A stretch of DNA of 64,000 nucleotides from F1-80-MAGs062 sp046345315 (GTDB taxonomy: Bacteria; Planctomycetota; Planctomycetia; Planctomycetales; Planctomycetaceae): positions 17,117 through 81,116 of the forward strand of contig JBKDKA010000253.1 in NCBI GenBank assembly GCA_046345315.1, written 5' to 3'. This document shows, piece after piece, positions 1 to 8,818 of this stretch. The number at the start of each line of letters is the position of its first letter. Positions within the stretch are counted from its first letter, which is position 1. Under the pieces are notes generated by a model. It did not search any database and had not been told where the DNA came from. It saw nothing but the letters and a program-made list of their open reading frames with translations. The translations under genes and the position numbers were made by a program.

Positions 1-188
1 CCAGGCTGTGCGTGTTGTTCGACCGCTATGTGATCGACGGCATCGTTGATGGTTTCGGTGCTGTGACGCGGGGCCTGAGTGCTCTGCCGGGACAGCTTCA
101 CGGCGGCGTGACTTCTTCCTACGCCGGTGTCATGTGGGTTGGTGTTGTGGCGGCGGTGGTTGCTGTTCTGAGTCTCTTTCAGAGTTGA
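1..188 (+). CDS. nuoL: NADH-quinone oxidoreductase subunit L, C-terminal fragment
   Basis: Reading from base 3, an open frame runs in from outside the window and stops with TGA at 186-188, giving about 61 residues. It contains a FDRYVIDGIVDG-like segment and ends in a hydrophobic helix (GVVAAVVAVLSLF), as the C-terminus of the proton-pumping antiporter-like subunit NuoL does. The next two genes are nuoM and nuoN, the standard order of a complex I operon, which supports the call. Only the tail is visible, so no catalytic residues can be checked. A longer nuoM reading frame starting at 134 overlaps this tail and is not believed. Confidence 0.8.
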   Translation, partial: RLCVLFDRYVIDGIVDGFGAVTRGLSALPGQLHGGVTSSYAGVMWVGVVAAVVAVLSLFQS

Positions 189-202
189 TTGGCAGACCTG
201 GC

Positions 203-1858
203 ATGTTTTTACTTCTGATTCTGTGTCTCGCGATTCCGACGATCTCAGCCATCCTGCTGATGCTGTTTCGCAGCTCGCTGAATGCGCAGACATCTCGCTG
301 GCTTGCACTCGTCGGCAGCACGCTGGCTCTTGCTGTCAGCATGATGCTGCTCAGTCAGTATAAGGAAGCCTCTGCTGCAAAGACGGCTCAGCAGACGGAC
401 GGAGCTGCTCGAGCTGCTCTCGAGCCACTCGTTTCACATCGACACTCCTGGATGATGATCTCAGGAACTGCCGAGAAGCCGGGGGTTCAGCTGGAACTTT
501 ACATGGGTCTCGACGGCATCAGCGTGGCGATGATCGCACTGACCTGCCTGCTGACTGTGTCCAGCGTGTTGATTTCCTGGGAGAGCATTCGGGAGCGAGC
601 TTCCGAGTTTTACGCCTGCCTGCTGATACTTGAAACCGGGCTGATAGGAGTCTTCTGTTCTTTCGATCTGATGCTGTTTTATGTCTTCTTCGAGATGACT
701 CTGATTCCGCTGTTCTTCCTGATTGCGATCTGGGGAGGCCCGGATCGACGCTGGGCAGCGTTCAAGTTCTTCCTCTATACATTGGCGGGAAGTCTGGTGA
801 CTCTGTCCGGACTTGTGGTTCTGGTGCTGCTGGTATCACGTGATGGTCTGCTGACGCCGACCTCACTGCCGGCTCTGGCGTCGTGGCTGGCTCAGCATCC
901 TCTGCCTGCGTCGACACAGACGGCCTTTTTCCTGACTCTTTCGGCGGGCTTCCTGATCAAGGTTCCGGTATTTCCGTTTCATACATGGCTTCCACTGGCT
1001 CACGTGGAAGCACCAACTGCCGGAAGCGTGATGCTGGCTGGTGTGCTTCTGAAGCTCGGATCATACGGTTTCCTGAGAATGTGTCTTCCGATGTTCCCGG
1101 AAGCCTGCGTCACAGTGGGCATCCCGCTGATCGGACTGCTCTCATTTATCGGCATCATTTATTGGTCGTTTTGTGCTCTGGCACAGCGAGACATCAAGAA
1201 GCTGGTGGCCTATTCCAGCGTGGCGCACATGGGTTTCTGTATCCTGGGATTGTTTGCACTGAACACGGAAGGAATTACCGGCAGTGTTGTGCAGATGGTA
1301 AATCATGGGCTGTCGACGGGAGCACTTTTCCTTCTGGTTGGCATGGTCTATGAGCGATACCACACTCGAATGCTGGACGATATCGGTGGTCTGGCAACCA
1401 GGCTTCCGCTGATCGCCTGCAGCATGGTTTTCATCGCGATGTCGAGCATCGGGCTTCCTGGGCTCAACGGGTTTGTCGGTGAATTTCTTTCGCTTGCAGG
1501 GATGTTTCGAAGGAATCCTCTCTACTCCGCACTGGGAACAACCGGTGTCATTCTCGGAGCGTGGTATCTGCTGACAGCGGTTCAGCATGGATTCTTCGGT
1601 GCTCTGCGGGAGCCACATGGTGGGCATCATCACGAAGACCACGAGGTCATCACCGACCTGAAACCAAGAGAACTTCTGAGTCTGGCACCGCTGGCAGTCA
1701 TGTGTCTGTGGCTGGGGGTTAAGCCTGCGATCCTGATAGACCTGATCGAGCCGGATGTCCGTTCGGTCGTCGCAATTTATGAGAAGCAGTCTGCAACGGC
1801 TGCTGTGACGACTCCGGATTCCGCTTCGTCTGTAAAGTATTCGCTCATTGACCGGTGA
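203..1858 (+). CDS. nuoM: NADH-quinone oxidoreductase subunit M
   Basis: 551-residue polytopic membrane protein, one of the three antiporter-like proton-pumping subunits of complex I in the cytoplasmic membrane. The family's key glutamate lies in YVFFEMTLIPLFF (Glu near residue 164), and the FPFHTWLPLAHVEAPT block with the following LLKLGSYG lysine segment starts near residue 257. The ATG at 203 was chosen because it falls 14 bases after the nuoL stop and starts directly with a transmembrane helix; the in-frame GTG or ATG codons upstream lie inside nuoL. A His-rich loop (GGHHHEDHE) sits near the C-terminus. It is co-directional with nuoL and nuoN, presumably in one transcript. Confidence 0.93.
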   Translation: MFLLLILCLAIPTISAILLMLFRSSLNAQTSRWLALVGSTLALAVSMMLLSQYKEASAAKTAQQTDGAARAALEPLVSHRHSWMMISGTAEKPGVQLELYMGLDGISVAMIALTCLLTVSSVLISWESIRERASEFYACLLILETGLIGVFCSFDLMLFYVFFEMTLIPLFFLIAIWGGPDRRWAAFKFFLYTLAGSLVTLSGLVVLVLLVSRDGLLTPTSLPALASWLAQHPLPASTQTAFFLTLSAGFLIKVPVFPFHTWLPLAHVEAPTAGSVMLAGVLLKLGSYGFLRMCLPMFPEACVTVGIPLIGLLSFIGIIYWSFCALAQRDIKKLVAYSSVAHMGFCILGLFALNTEGITGSVVQMVNHGLSTGALFLLVGMVYERYHTRMLDDIGGLATRLPLIACSMVFIAMSSIGLPGLNGFVGEFLSLAGMFRRNPLYSALGTTGVILGAWYLLTAVQHGFFGALREPHGGHHHEDHEVITDLKPRELLSLAPLAVMCLWLGVKPAILIDLIEPDVRSVVAIYEKQSATAAVTTPDSASSVKYSLIDR

Positions 1859-1898
1859 GTCTCTCCACTGAGATTCTGCCGATGAAGGACATCTGAAC

Positions 1899-3413
1899 GT
1901 GATCAATTACGAAACGCTCATCAACCAGGCAGCTGGTCTGATCATTCCGGAGATTATTCTCCTTGCGACAGTGTGTGTCATGCTGCTTGCTGCACCATTC
2001 ATGGTGAGTGAGACCGGTGTGGCGCCGTCTGGCCTGCGACATCGCTGGGGAATTCTCGTTCTGCTGGCACTGAGTGTCGCGACGCTGACGTGGTTCCGTA
2101 CATCTCCTTCCACAGAATCCGTGACTTCCGGCCCATTCCGTTCTGATGAGTTCGTCTGGTTTATCCGGGGCATCTCACTCGCGGCCGGATTTCTTCTCAC
2201 ACTGATCCTCTGGGATCAGATCGATGATGCTCACGCCGCTGAAGCTCACGCCTGTCTGCTGGCCATACTTTGTGGAGTCAATTTCACAGCGATCTCGAAT
2301 GATCTGGTGACACTGTTCCTGGGGCTCGAGCTGGTCAGTATTCCCACATACATCTCGCTGATTCTTCCTCGGCGTGACTGGAACGCCAGCGAAGCAACGA
2401 TCAAGTACTTTCTGCTGAGCATCTTTTCGTCGGCGATTGTGCTGTACGGATTCAGCTGGATCTACGGACTTGCGGGCACCACCAGCCTTCCGGCGATTGC
2501 TGAGCGCATGGCGGCAGGTGCAAGTGGCGCTCATCGAGGAATGTATCTCCTGGCACTTGTGTTTGTGACACTCGGCATCAGTTTCCGACTGACCGCTGTA
2601 CCGTTTCACTTCTATGCACCGGACGTGTTTCAGGGGATCACTCCCCCGTCAGCAGCGATGCTGTCATTCATTCCGAAGGTGGTTGGATTCAGTGCACTCC
2701 TTCGGCTCCTGCCCTTCTGTGCCGGAAACGTTGGTGGACTTACTGACTGGACTCCGGAAGGTCCGCTCAAGGCGATTCTGACCGTGATTGCTGTTCTCAC
2801 GATGCTCACAGGAAATCTGCTGGCGATTCGGCAGTCCAATATCCTGAGAATGATGGCTTATTCGAGTATTGCTCATGCTGGTTACATGCTGGTTGGTCTG
2901 ACGATGGGAGATACGCCGGGATCCACGAGCGGCATTGCATCACTGCTGTTTTATCTTTCGGTCTATGGTGTCATGACGGTGGGAGTCTTTGCACTTCTGA
3001 CTGCGGCATCGTCGGTTCGAAAACCAATTCGGACTCTGAGTGAACTTGCCGGACTCAGCCGGACGCGGCCTGCAGCTGCATTCATGATGTCTGTCTGTCT
3101 CTTTGGTCTGAGCGGTCTTCCACCGACAGGAGGCTTCCTCGGGAAGCTGAATCTGTTCTTTTCCGCCTGGTCATCAGGGTCGCAGCATGGCAAAATTCTT
3201 GCAGCCGTCCTTGCTGTGAACGCGGTGATCGCTGCCAGCTACTACCTTCGCCTGATTGCGGCCATGTATCTGGAGCCCTCTTCCGGCGAAGACACGCGAT
3301 CAGAAGCTCAGCCGGCTGCGTTCGTCGCGGGAATGGTCTGCGCGTCAGCCACGCTGGCAATCTTCGCTCTGCCGCAATGGTTGTGGGACGCTGCTCTGCA
3401 CGCTGCCGGATAA
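1899..3413 (+). CDS. nuoN: NADH-quinone oxidoreductase subunit N
   Basis: 504-residue membrane protein, the third antiporter-like subunit of complex I. The conserved transmembrane glutamate is in LFLGLELVSIPTYI (Glu144), and the lysine segment PSAAMLSFIPKVVGF and the later MAYSSIAHAGYML block match the family. The start is a GTG at 1899, which begins MINYETLINQ and is followed by the first helix. It begins 40 bases after nuoM and is the last gene of the operon, since the next gene at 3634-4326 points the other way. Length is normal for NuoN. No strong intrinsic terminator is visible after the stop. Confidence 0.93.
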   Translation: MINYETLINQAAGLIIPEIILLATVCVMLLAAPFMVSETGVAPSGLRHRWGILVLLALSVATLTWFRTSPSTESVTSGPFRSDEFVWFIRGISLAAGFLLTLILWDQIDDAHAAEAHACLLAILCGVNFTAISNDLVTLFLGLELVSIPTYISLILPRRDWNASEATIKYFLLSIFSSAIVLYGFSWIYGLAGTTSLPAIAERMAAGASGAHRGMYLLALVFVTLGISFRLTAVPFHFYAPDVFQGITPPSAAMLSFIPKVVGFSALLRLLPFCAGNVGGLTDWTPEGPLKAILTVIAVLTMLTGNLLAIRQSNILRMMAYSSIAHAGYMLVGLTMGDTPGSTSGIASLLFYLSVYGVMTVGVFALLTAASSVRKPIRTLSELAGLSRTRPAAAFMMSVCLFGLSGLPPTGGFLGKLNLFFSAWSSGSQHGKILAAVLAVNAVIAASYYLRLIAAMYLEPSSGEDTRSEAQPAAFVAGMVCASATLAIFALPQWLWDAALHAAG

Positions 3414-3633
3414 TCACAGCAACGGCGGATGACAGGGGCAACGGATCCGCTGAAGGTCGCGAAGTCCGCAAAGATCTCGGGCGAGCGAGGCAATTCAGTG
3501 CCCTGACTGGGAGCCGGGGAACAGAGAATCATCAGTGTACCGACAGGGATTCGAATACGTCGCTGCGGACGGATTGAAAGAATCCGATGAAGGTTTTTTA
3601 CCCTTTGTGTCCGTCGCGAGCTTCTTTGCAGAG

Positions 3634-4326
3634 TCAGAACGCGTAGTTGAACATTGATATCTCCCGTGCAAACTGCGACTCGATGAGACGTCGAGACTGG
3701 TCGCTCAAGATTTCGCGATAGTGTCGCTGATCCGCTCTGTGAGATGCCTTGGCTCGCGGCAACGAAAGTGATTCCGGCAGCCCGATACGGACTCGAACAG
3801 CTTCGAGCTCACTGCTGAGATCTTCGTAGCGACAGATCTGATCCACGAGAACCTTCCCGGAACTGTCGGTGTACATTTCTCTGCCGCGTCGAGTCAGAAT
3901 CTGCAGGTCGCCGGTCTGCACGAACTCATCCAGAGTTGGTCTTGGTTCCGTGCGGTGGGTCCAGTAATAAAGTGAGATCACTCGGTCGAAAGGATTTCGT
4001 TCGACGCAGAATCGGAAGTAATTCTCCCAGACATCCTGTTTGAGACGCTGGCGGACCTCGCAGCCCGGCATATGGTTGTAGAACCGGAGCCGACGTCGGT
4101 CGCGGAGACCGGCCGCCAGATCGCGAAGTCGAAGCTGCTGAATCGGAATGCGGTAATTCTGAGGACCTCGACCACCTGCACTTCGACGCAGTGCCTCATC
4201 AGCTGCTGAGACCGGAGTGATGATGTCGTCCGGACCCAGAAATCGGGACAGTGCGATCTCGATGCTCGTACCGGCGGTCTTGGCTGTCTTGAGAAAAATG
4301 AATCGATACTTGTGAGATACGATCAT
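3634..4326 (-). CDS. Sulfotransferase family protein (Sulfotransfer_2-like)
   Basis: Predicted PAPS-dependent sulfotransferase of 230 residues. The 5'-phosphosulfate loop is the KTAKTAGTS motif at residues 13-21, and a 3'-phosphate-binding segment is visible as VERNPFDRVISLYYW. This pattern resembles carbohydrate sulfotransferases of the HS2ST/chondroitin type more than aryl sulfotransferases. The start MIVSHKYRF was chosen because it puts the loop at the usual N-terminal place and lies 7 bases after the upstream sulfotransferase; the open frame extends 34 residues further into that gene. It is downstream of, and probably co-transcribed with, 4334-5263. The likely substrate is a surface glycan made by the neighbouring locus, which is inference. 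Confidence 0.75.
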   Translation of the reverse strand: MIVSHKYRFIFLKTAKTAGTSIEIALSRFLGPDDIITPVSAADEALRRSAGGRGPQNYRIPIQQLRLRDLAAGLRDRRRLRFYNHMPGCEVRQRLKQDVWENYFRFCVERNPFDRVISLYYWTHRTEPRPTLDEFVQTGDLQILTRRGREMYTDSSGKVLVDQICRYEDLSSELEAVRVRIGLPESLSLPRAKASHRADQRHYREILSDQSRRLIESQFAREISMFNYAF

Positions 4327-4333
4327 GATTCGA

Positions 4334-5263
4334 TCAGGCAGAAATCTTCTCTGTGATTCGACGGTCCGTCTGATCACTTCCGTCGGACGGATGATCCATC
4401 TCAAAATCAGCCGTCCATGAGCAGTCACTCTCGTAGCCCATTTCGATCAGGACCTGAGGTAACTCCGGCATCTGATCCAGCAGCTGGCGAATTCTTTCAC
4501 GGTGAGTGTCGGCCTTCCAGCGATCACAGTTTGACGGATCGACTTTGCGAATACCATTGAGAGCTCGTCCATCAAAATGACGCGGGATGGCCTGATCGAA
4601 GTTCTGAAAGCTTCGAACGTCTGTCCAGCCCGTGAGCTCCTGAAATTGTCGCTGGACGGATTCCGAATCGCTGACGAGCTGTTCGTAGGACACAGACAGA
4701 ACATCTTCCCTGGTGCGATGCCATTTCCAGTGAGCATACAGGTGTCGCCATTCTTCGACCGACACGTAATACTCGTCGGGTTTTCGAAAGTGACGTGAAG
4801 TGAGTACCGCACGAGGATCTCGATGAAACAGAACGAAATGGATCTTTCGGTGGCTGTGCTGGCAGAAGTCACGAATGGAATCGATCAGAAAAAGATCCCG
4901 AGGCCGCTTCGTGACGACTCGTGAACGTGACCGCCGTCCGAAACGAGCGATTTCAAGAGCCCGTCGCTCTTTGCCGTAGGCCTGAATCTCGGGACAGCTC
5001 GCTTCGACCATCAGCTGGAACAGCGTGGTTCCGCTGCGAGGAAATCCACAGATGACGACATGATGCTCATGACGAACAGCCGGAAGCCAGCCGGCGTCCA
5101 TCAATCGAATAATGGGCCGCAGAAACGGATGCAGAATGGTTTTGGGAAACTGAAAGGTCGGTCGACACCGACTGATTGACTGAGGTGCAGAGACGGGTCT
5201 CTGCATCAGTGTTGATTCAGTTGATTCAGCGAAGGCTTGTGGTTTCGACGAAGTCTGAGACAC
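4334..5263 (-). CDS. Sulfotransferase (P-loop, PAPS-dependent)
   Basis: 309-residue protein with a clear 5'-PSB loop CGFPRSGTT at residues 72-80 and a 3'-PB segment LFHRDPRAVLTSRHF further on, as in Sulfotransfer_1/3 families that move sulfate from PAPS to hydroxyl groups. The GTG at 5263 gives the longest form; the ATG at 5206 (MQRPVSAP) or one nearer the loop are alternatives, and no clear Shine-Dalgarno settles it. It is the first of two adjacent sulfotransferase genes on the minus strand and follows the ELM1-like gene after a repeat-bearing gap of about 125 bases. Two different sulfotransferases side by side suggest sulfation at more than one position. Confidence 0.78.
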   Translation of the reverse strand: MSQTSSKPQAFAESTESTLMQRPVSAPQSISRCRPTFQFPKTILHPFLRPIIRLMDAGWLPAVRHEHHVVICGFPRSGTTLFQLMVEASCPEIQAYGKERRALEIARFGRRSRSRVVTKRPRDLFLIDSIRDFCQHSHRKIHFVLFHRDPRAVLTSRHFRKPDEYYVSVEEWRHLYAHWKWHRTREDVLSVSYEQLVSDSESVQRQFQELTGWTDVRSFQNFDQAIPRHFDGRALNGIRKVDPSNCDRWKADTHRERIRQLLDQMPELPQVLIEMGYESDCSWTADFEMDHPSDGSDQTDRRITEKISA

Positions 5264-5301
5264 GATCTTCAGCCATTCGACAGACAGACATTACAGTAGG
5301 A

Positions 5302-5384
5302 TTCGAGACCGGGACAGGCTCCCGACAGGCAAGGTCGTTTCCTGCAACTTCAGCGACGGCAAGGCGCTGTCCAGGCTTTGAGAT
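5302..5384 (+). repeat. Terminal-inverted-repeat element, copy 1 (degenerate)
   Basis: The left end carries ACCGGGACAGGCTCCCGAC and the right end GGCGCTGTCCAGGCTTTGA, an imperfect inverted repeat. The interior (GTCGTTTCCTGCAACTTC) is similar to the interiors of the copies at 15676-15760 and, inverted, 51325-51411. It lies in the gap between two minus-strand genes, ending 5 bases from the stop of the ELM1-like gene, so it could also act as a 3' hairpin. Confidence 0.7.
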
Positions 5385-5389
5385 GCGTT

Positions 5390-6457
5390 TTACAGACTTG
5401 CAAACTCTCGAAGACTGTTTCCCCACATACACAGACCATGCCAGGAGTGATTCAGCCCTCGCCTGATGCGGCCGAGCATACCGGACAAAGCTGCACTGTG
5501 ACACGCTTCTTCGTGTTGGTTCAGAAGTCGATCCAGCACAATCTCCGCGCAGCGGTGAGCTTCCGATCTTTTCAGGAAAGGGAGAAGATCGGTTTTCTCT
5601 GCAGCGGGGATCAGCGGATTCATCGCAGATGGCAGCCCGGACGAGATCAGCGACTGGACATTGCGTGAGATGCGACTTTCGGAGACGGACGGAAGTTCGA
5701 TGAGCCCTGCGCAGTTCCCTGAAGTGATCGCTTCGTAAATCATCGACATGCTGTCGCAGGTGACCCAGACTCTGCCGCATTGTCCCAGCATTTCGGGAAG
5801 CCAGTCCGGTGAGAGCTGGTGGGGCTGCATCAGAGGATGTTGCCCGAGACGATATCCCCATTGACGAATGAACGAATCGGGTGTCCGGTCAGATGTTGCG
5901 ACTGTCCACGACTGAGACGACTTTTCGAGAATGCGTGTGATCTGCTGAATCACCAGATCATCAGACCAGCGAAAGTGTCGTGAAGGACCTCCGACCAGAA
6001 TCAGACCGCGTGAGGCGTCGGGGTTACCGGACGGCTGGACTCTGTTCAGCACTCCATTTGTTCGAATGACATTGTGATGAGCAAAACTCAGATGATCATG
6101 TCTCGGGATCAGACAGAGATCAAAAAGAAACGTTGGAAGACTTGGCTTCATCACGACAACTGACCGCCCCCCGTAGCGTCTCCGAAGCCGCAGCAGCGGT
6201 CCGTGAGTTGCATGGCCGGCGCCGATCAACAGATCTGGTGACGGCAATGAATCCAGAACTGCAATCTTCGGCAGTGAGACCATCCAGGATCGGATGATCG
6301 ACTCGTGAGAACGCCTCACGGGGACATCGCACACCTTTACAGGGCAGATCTGTGACAGCGAACTCGTCAGGCCGCGAACCTGGTTTTCGTGACCCGGACG
6401 ACCGTCAAGCAGCCGCCAGATCACGACAACGGATCTGTCATTTTCTGTCCGGCTCAT
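5390..6457 (-). CDS. ELM1/GtrOC1-family protein (putative nucleotide-sugar transferase)
   Basis: 355-residue protein matching the mitochondrial-fission ELM1-like family (DUF1022) found in bacteria. Recognisable points are the N-terminal WRLLDGRPGHENQ segment, the LIGAGHATHGPLL block, GGPSRHFRW in the middle, and the C-terminal half with VTCDSMSMIYEA followed by a conserved proline-serine stretch. The fold is GT-B-like, and in bacteria such genes occur among envelope sugar genes, but the biochemical role is not established. It starts 31 bases after the stop of the MsbA-like exporter, so the two are probably co-transcribed. That suggests a job on a lipid-linked or core sugar that the exporter handles (inference). 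Confidence 0.72.
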   Translation of the reverse strand: MSRTENDRSVVVIWRLLDGRPGHENQVRGLTSSLSQICPVKVCDVPVRRSHESIIRSWMVSLPKIAVLDSLPSPDLLIGAGHATHGPLLRLRRRYGGRSVVVMKPSLPTFLFDLCLIPRHDHLSFAHHNVIRTNGVLNRVQPSGNPDASRGLILVGGPSRHFRWSDDLVIQQITRILEKSSQSWTVATSDRTPDSFIRQWGYRLGQHPLMQPHQLSPDWLPEMLGQCGRVWVTCDSMSMIYEAITSGNCAGLIELPSVSESRISRNVQSLISSGLPSAMNPLIPAAEKTDLLPFLKRSEAHRCAEIVLDRLLNQHEEACHSAALSGMLGRIRRGLNHSWHGLCMWGNSLREFASL

Positions 6458-6488
6458 GCTTCACCAGAGACCTTCCGAAAGCACGGAA

Positions 6489-8483
6489 TCAGGCTGCCTC
6501 ACGTACAGGCAGGAGAGACGCATTCAGAGCTCGATAGGTCGTGCACGAATTCATGAGATCTTCGTGGCGGCCTGTTGCCACCATGCGGCCCTGATCCATC
6601 ACCACGATTCTTGTGACAAGGTCGAGGAATGTCCGATTGAGCACATGGCTGATGATGAACACTGTTCGATTGCGAGCAAATTTCTTGAGAACGGCATGGA
6701 TCACTTCTTCACTCTGTGAGTCCACAGCAGAAGTCGCCTCGTCAAGGATCAGGATCGCGGGGTCGCGCAGGATTGCTCGAGCGATCGCGATTCGCTGCCG
6801 CTGCCCTCCGGAGAGTTTACTTCCTCGGTCACCGACGATCGTGTCAAAACCATCCGGCAGCTGATTGACGAATCCGGAGACCTGCGCCTGCATGGCCGCA
6901 TCAAGAACCTGCTCACGCGAAGCGGATGGATTCCCGTACCGAATGTTATTGAAAATGGAATCGTTGAACAGCAGAGTTTCCTGGGTCACCAGGCCGATCT
7001 GACTGCGGAGGTCGTGAGTACGAACATCGCGGATATCCACACCATCAATGGCAACTCGTCCCTCAGCAGGATCCATGAATCTCGGCAGCAGGCTCAGCAG
7101 GGTTGATTTTCCGGAGCCGTTTCCACCAACAACCGCGATCACCTCGCCGAATCGGACTTCGAAAGAGACATTCTTCAGTGCCGGAGGTCTCTGCTGTTCG
7201 TCCCCGGGCACCGGTTCGTAACGGAATGAGACATCCTGGAGAGAAATCATCGTGGAATGTCGCACCATCATTTTCGGTGAACGCGGTTCCGGGACGATCG
7301 ATTTCTCGTCAATCAGTTCGAACACACGCTCACTGCCGGCCATACCTCTCTTGATCTGTTCGAAGATTCCCGAAAGTTTCCGAACCGGGTCGAGTGTACC
7401 CGCGAGAAGTGCGTACAGTGTGGCGAGTTCTGCGATGCTCATCGGGTCGTTCGCCAGTTTGATTCCGAGAATCGAATCCGTTTCTCTCAGGACCAGATAA
7501 GCACCCGGAGCCAGTGCGGCAAAGACACCAATGACGCCCATGATTTCTGTAATGGGCCTCACGAGGGCACCGAGACGCACCACCTTCATGGAACCGGTGT
7601 AGTAGTCTCGATTGGCGTTCAGGAACTGTTTTCGATGCTGACGAAATCCGGAGAATGCCATCACAATGCGAGCGGATCCGAATGTCTCTGCGATGCATTC
7701 GTAGATGCGGGACATGCTTTCCATCGTTCGGTGAGATGCTCGTCGAAGACGCTTCCCGAACATGTTGAAGACAAGCCCGAGCATCGGAACGACTGTGATT
7801 GCCAGCAGCGTCAGGCGCCAGTTCACGAATGATGCCATGAGAGTGCAGGCGCCGGCCTTCAGAGGCTCCCGGATCAGTGTCACTCCGAAGACGCGGATGG
7901 CTGACGTCATCTGTTCGATGTCATTCGTCATTCTCGACATCAGCGAAGACGTGCCGATGCGATTCAGAGACTGATAGTCCAGTCGCAGAGCCGATCGAAA
8001 GCAGTCCTGCCGAATACTGTTCACGGTGAGCTGAACGACACTGCCCACAAGAAGTTCCTGAAAGTAAATGAAGAGTCCTTTCAGGAGTGTGGCGACCAGC
8101 AGAACACCAAGAACCACGGCCATGGTGTCGAATTTGTCGCGTGGGATCCACGGCAGCACCGATCTGTTGACTCGCGTCAGCAACAGCAGGGACGAGGACT
8201 GCTCGCCGATTTTCTGACGGAGACGAGCTTCCAGCCGAACCTGACCATCCGCTACGGATTCCAGGGTCGCTGTATCCTGGGCGATTGATTTCTCCAGGGC
8301 AGCGATCTCTGATTCCATATAAGAGTGGAGGCTGTCGTTCTGGAAAAGCACTTTCACAACAGGAAAGGCGATGGACAGATTGATTGCCCAGAAGAATGAG
8401 ACGATCAGCGCGCACACGACCGACAATATGAAAAGTCGCCGAAAAGGCCAGATGTATGAACCGATTCGAAGAAAATCCTGCAT
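6489..8483 (-). CDS. MsbA-like ABC transporter, fused permease and ATPase
   Basis: 664-residue half transporter, expected to work as a homodimer in the inner membrane exporting lipid-linked saccharide or lipid A-like material. It has an N-terminal helix pair with an unusually long, Glu/Gln-rich, probably coiled-coil insert (about residues 50-100). The exporter membrane domain follows, then a nucleotide-binding domain with Walker A GGNGSGKS (about 451-458), signature LSGGQ (about 553), Walker B ILILDEATS (about 576) and the switch His in ISHVLN. An AAAGGG Shine-Dalgarno precedes the ATG. The insert between the first helices is larger than in E. coli MsbA. The substrate is unproven; the neighbours point to envelope glycolipid. 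Confidence 0.88.
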   Translation of the reverse strand: MQDFLRIGSYIWPFRRLFILSVVCALIVSFFWAINLSIAFPVVKVLFQNDSLHSYMESEIAALEKSIAQDTATLESVADGQVRLEARLRQKIGEQSSSLLLLTRVNRSVLPWIPRDKFDTMAVVLGVLLVATLLKGLFIYFQELLVGSVVQLTVNSIRQDCFRSALRLDYQSLNRIGTSSLMSRMTNDIEQMTSAIRVFGVTLIREPLKAGACTLMASFVNWRLTLLAITVVPMLGLVFNMFGKRLRRASHRTMESMSRIYECIAETFGSARIVMAFSGFRQHRKQFLNANRDYYTGSMKVVRLGALVRPITEIMGVIGVFAALAPGAYLVLRETDSILGIKLANDPMSIAELATLYALLAGTLDPVRKLSGIFEQIKRGMAGSERVFELIDEKSIVPEPRSPKMMVRHSTMISLQDVSFRYEPVPGDEQQRPPALKNVSFEVRFGEVIAVVGGNGSGKSTLLSLLPRFMDPAEGRVAIDGVDIRDVRTHDLRSQIGLVTQETLLFNDSIFNNIRYGNPSASREQVLDAAMQAQVSGFVNQLPDGFDTIVGDRGSKLSGGQRQRIAIARAILRDPAILILDEATSAVDSQSEEVIHAVLKKFARNRTVFIISHVLNRTFLDLVTRIVVMDQGRMVATGRHEDLMNSCTTYRALNASLLPVREAA

Positions 8484-8818
8484 CCTGCAACCCTTTCCGG
8501 TGTTGGATCTTCAACACCCAGAGAATCCTTGTATCTCAGGTTACCGAATCTGGTCAAGGGCAATGAAGGTCCATGAATTTTGCTTTGAACTTTCACCCCG
8601 TGTGCACCGGATGCCGTCCAGTGACCACCAGATGCAATCGAGTGAAATGGTATTGACACGTTCATCACACCTTCACTAGATACCGTGCCTTTCGGGAAGG
8701 AGCCCGTGGCCCGAAGCCGGAGACGTGCTGCTCAGCAGCCCGTCCCACCCAGAGCCGGAATCGAATTCTCTCTGGCTGGCTCTGGTCATCTGCCATCGTC
8801 TGTTTCAGGAGCAGTATC
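8484..8818. other. Divergent intergenic region, exporter / CDP-sugar operon
   Basis: 335 bases between the start of the minus-strand exporter and the GTG start of rfbF on the plus strand. No convincing coding frame is seen. It should hold promoters in both directions; the only good match I see is the plus-strand TTGACA described separately. Confidence 0.6.
8653..8682 (+). promoter_or_regulatory. Candidate sigma-70-type promoter for the CDP-sugar operon
   Basis: A perfect TTGACA hexamer at 8653-8658 is followed, after 18 bases, by TAGATA, a weak match to the -10 box. It sits about 140 bases upstream of rfbF. Only the -35 box is strong, and planctomycete promoters are poorly defined, so this is tentative. 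Confidence 0.35.

Noticed and set aside
1142..1906. 254-codon minus-strand frame inside nuoM
   Set aside because: Lies opposite the clear nuoM reading frame and has no domain; a shadow frame.
3490..3530. GGGAGCCGGGG segment resembling a repeat end after nuoN
   Set aside because: Base order does not match the element ends (GGGAGCCAGTCCC) and no second end is found nearby.
3540..3580. GATTCGAAT segment resembling a tRNA T-arm
   Set aside because: No acceptor, D or anticodon stems can be formed around it; no tRNA.
5176..5466. Open frames with a shared peptide (…GFEM… style) near 5.3, 15.7 and 51.4 kb
   Set aside because: The peptide similarity (for example RDWLP and ACPGFE) comes from the repeat element's DNA sequence; frames are short, lack start sites and are not conserved outside the repeat.
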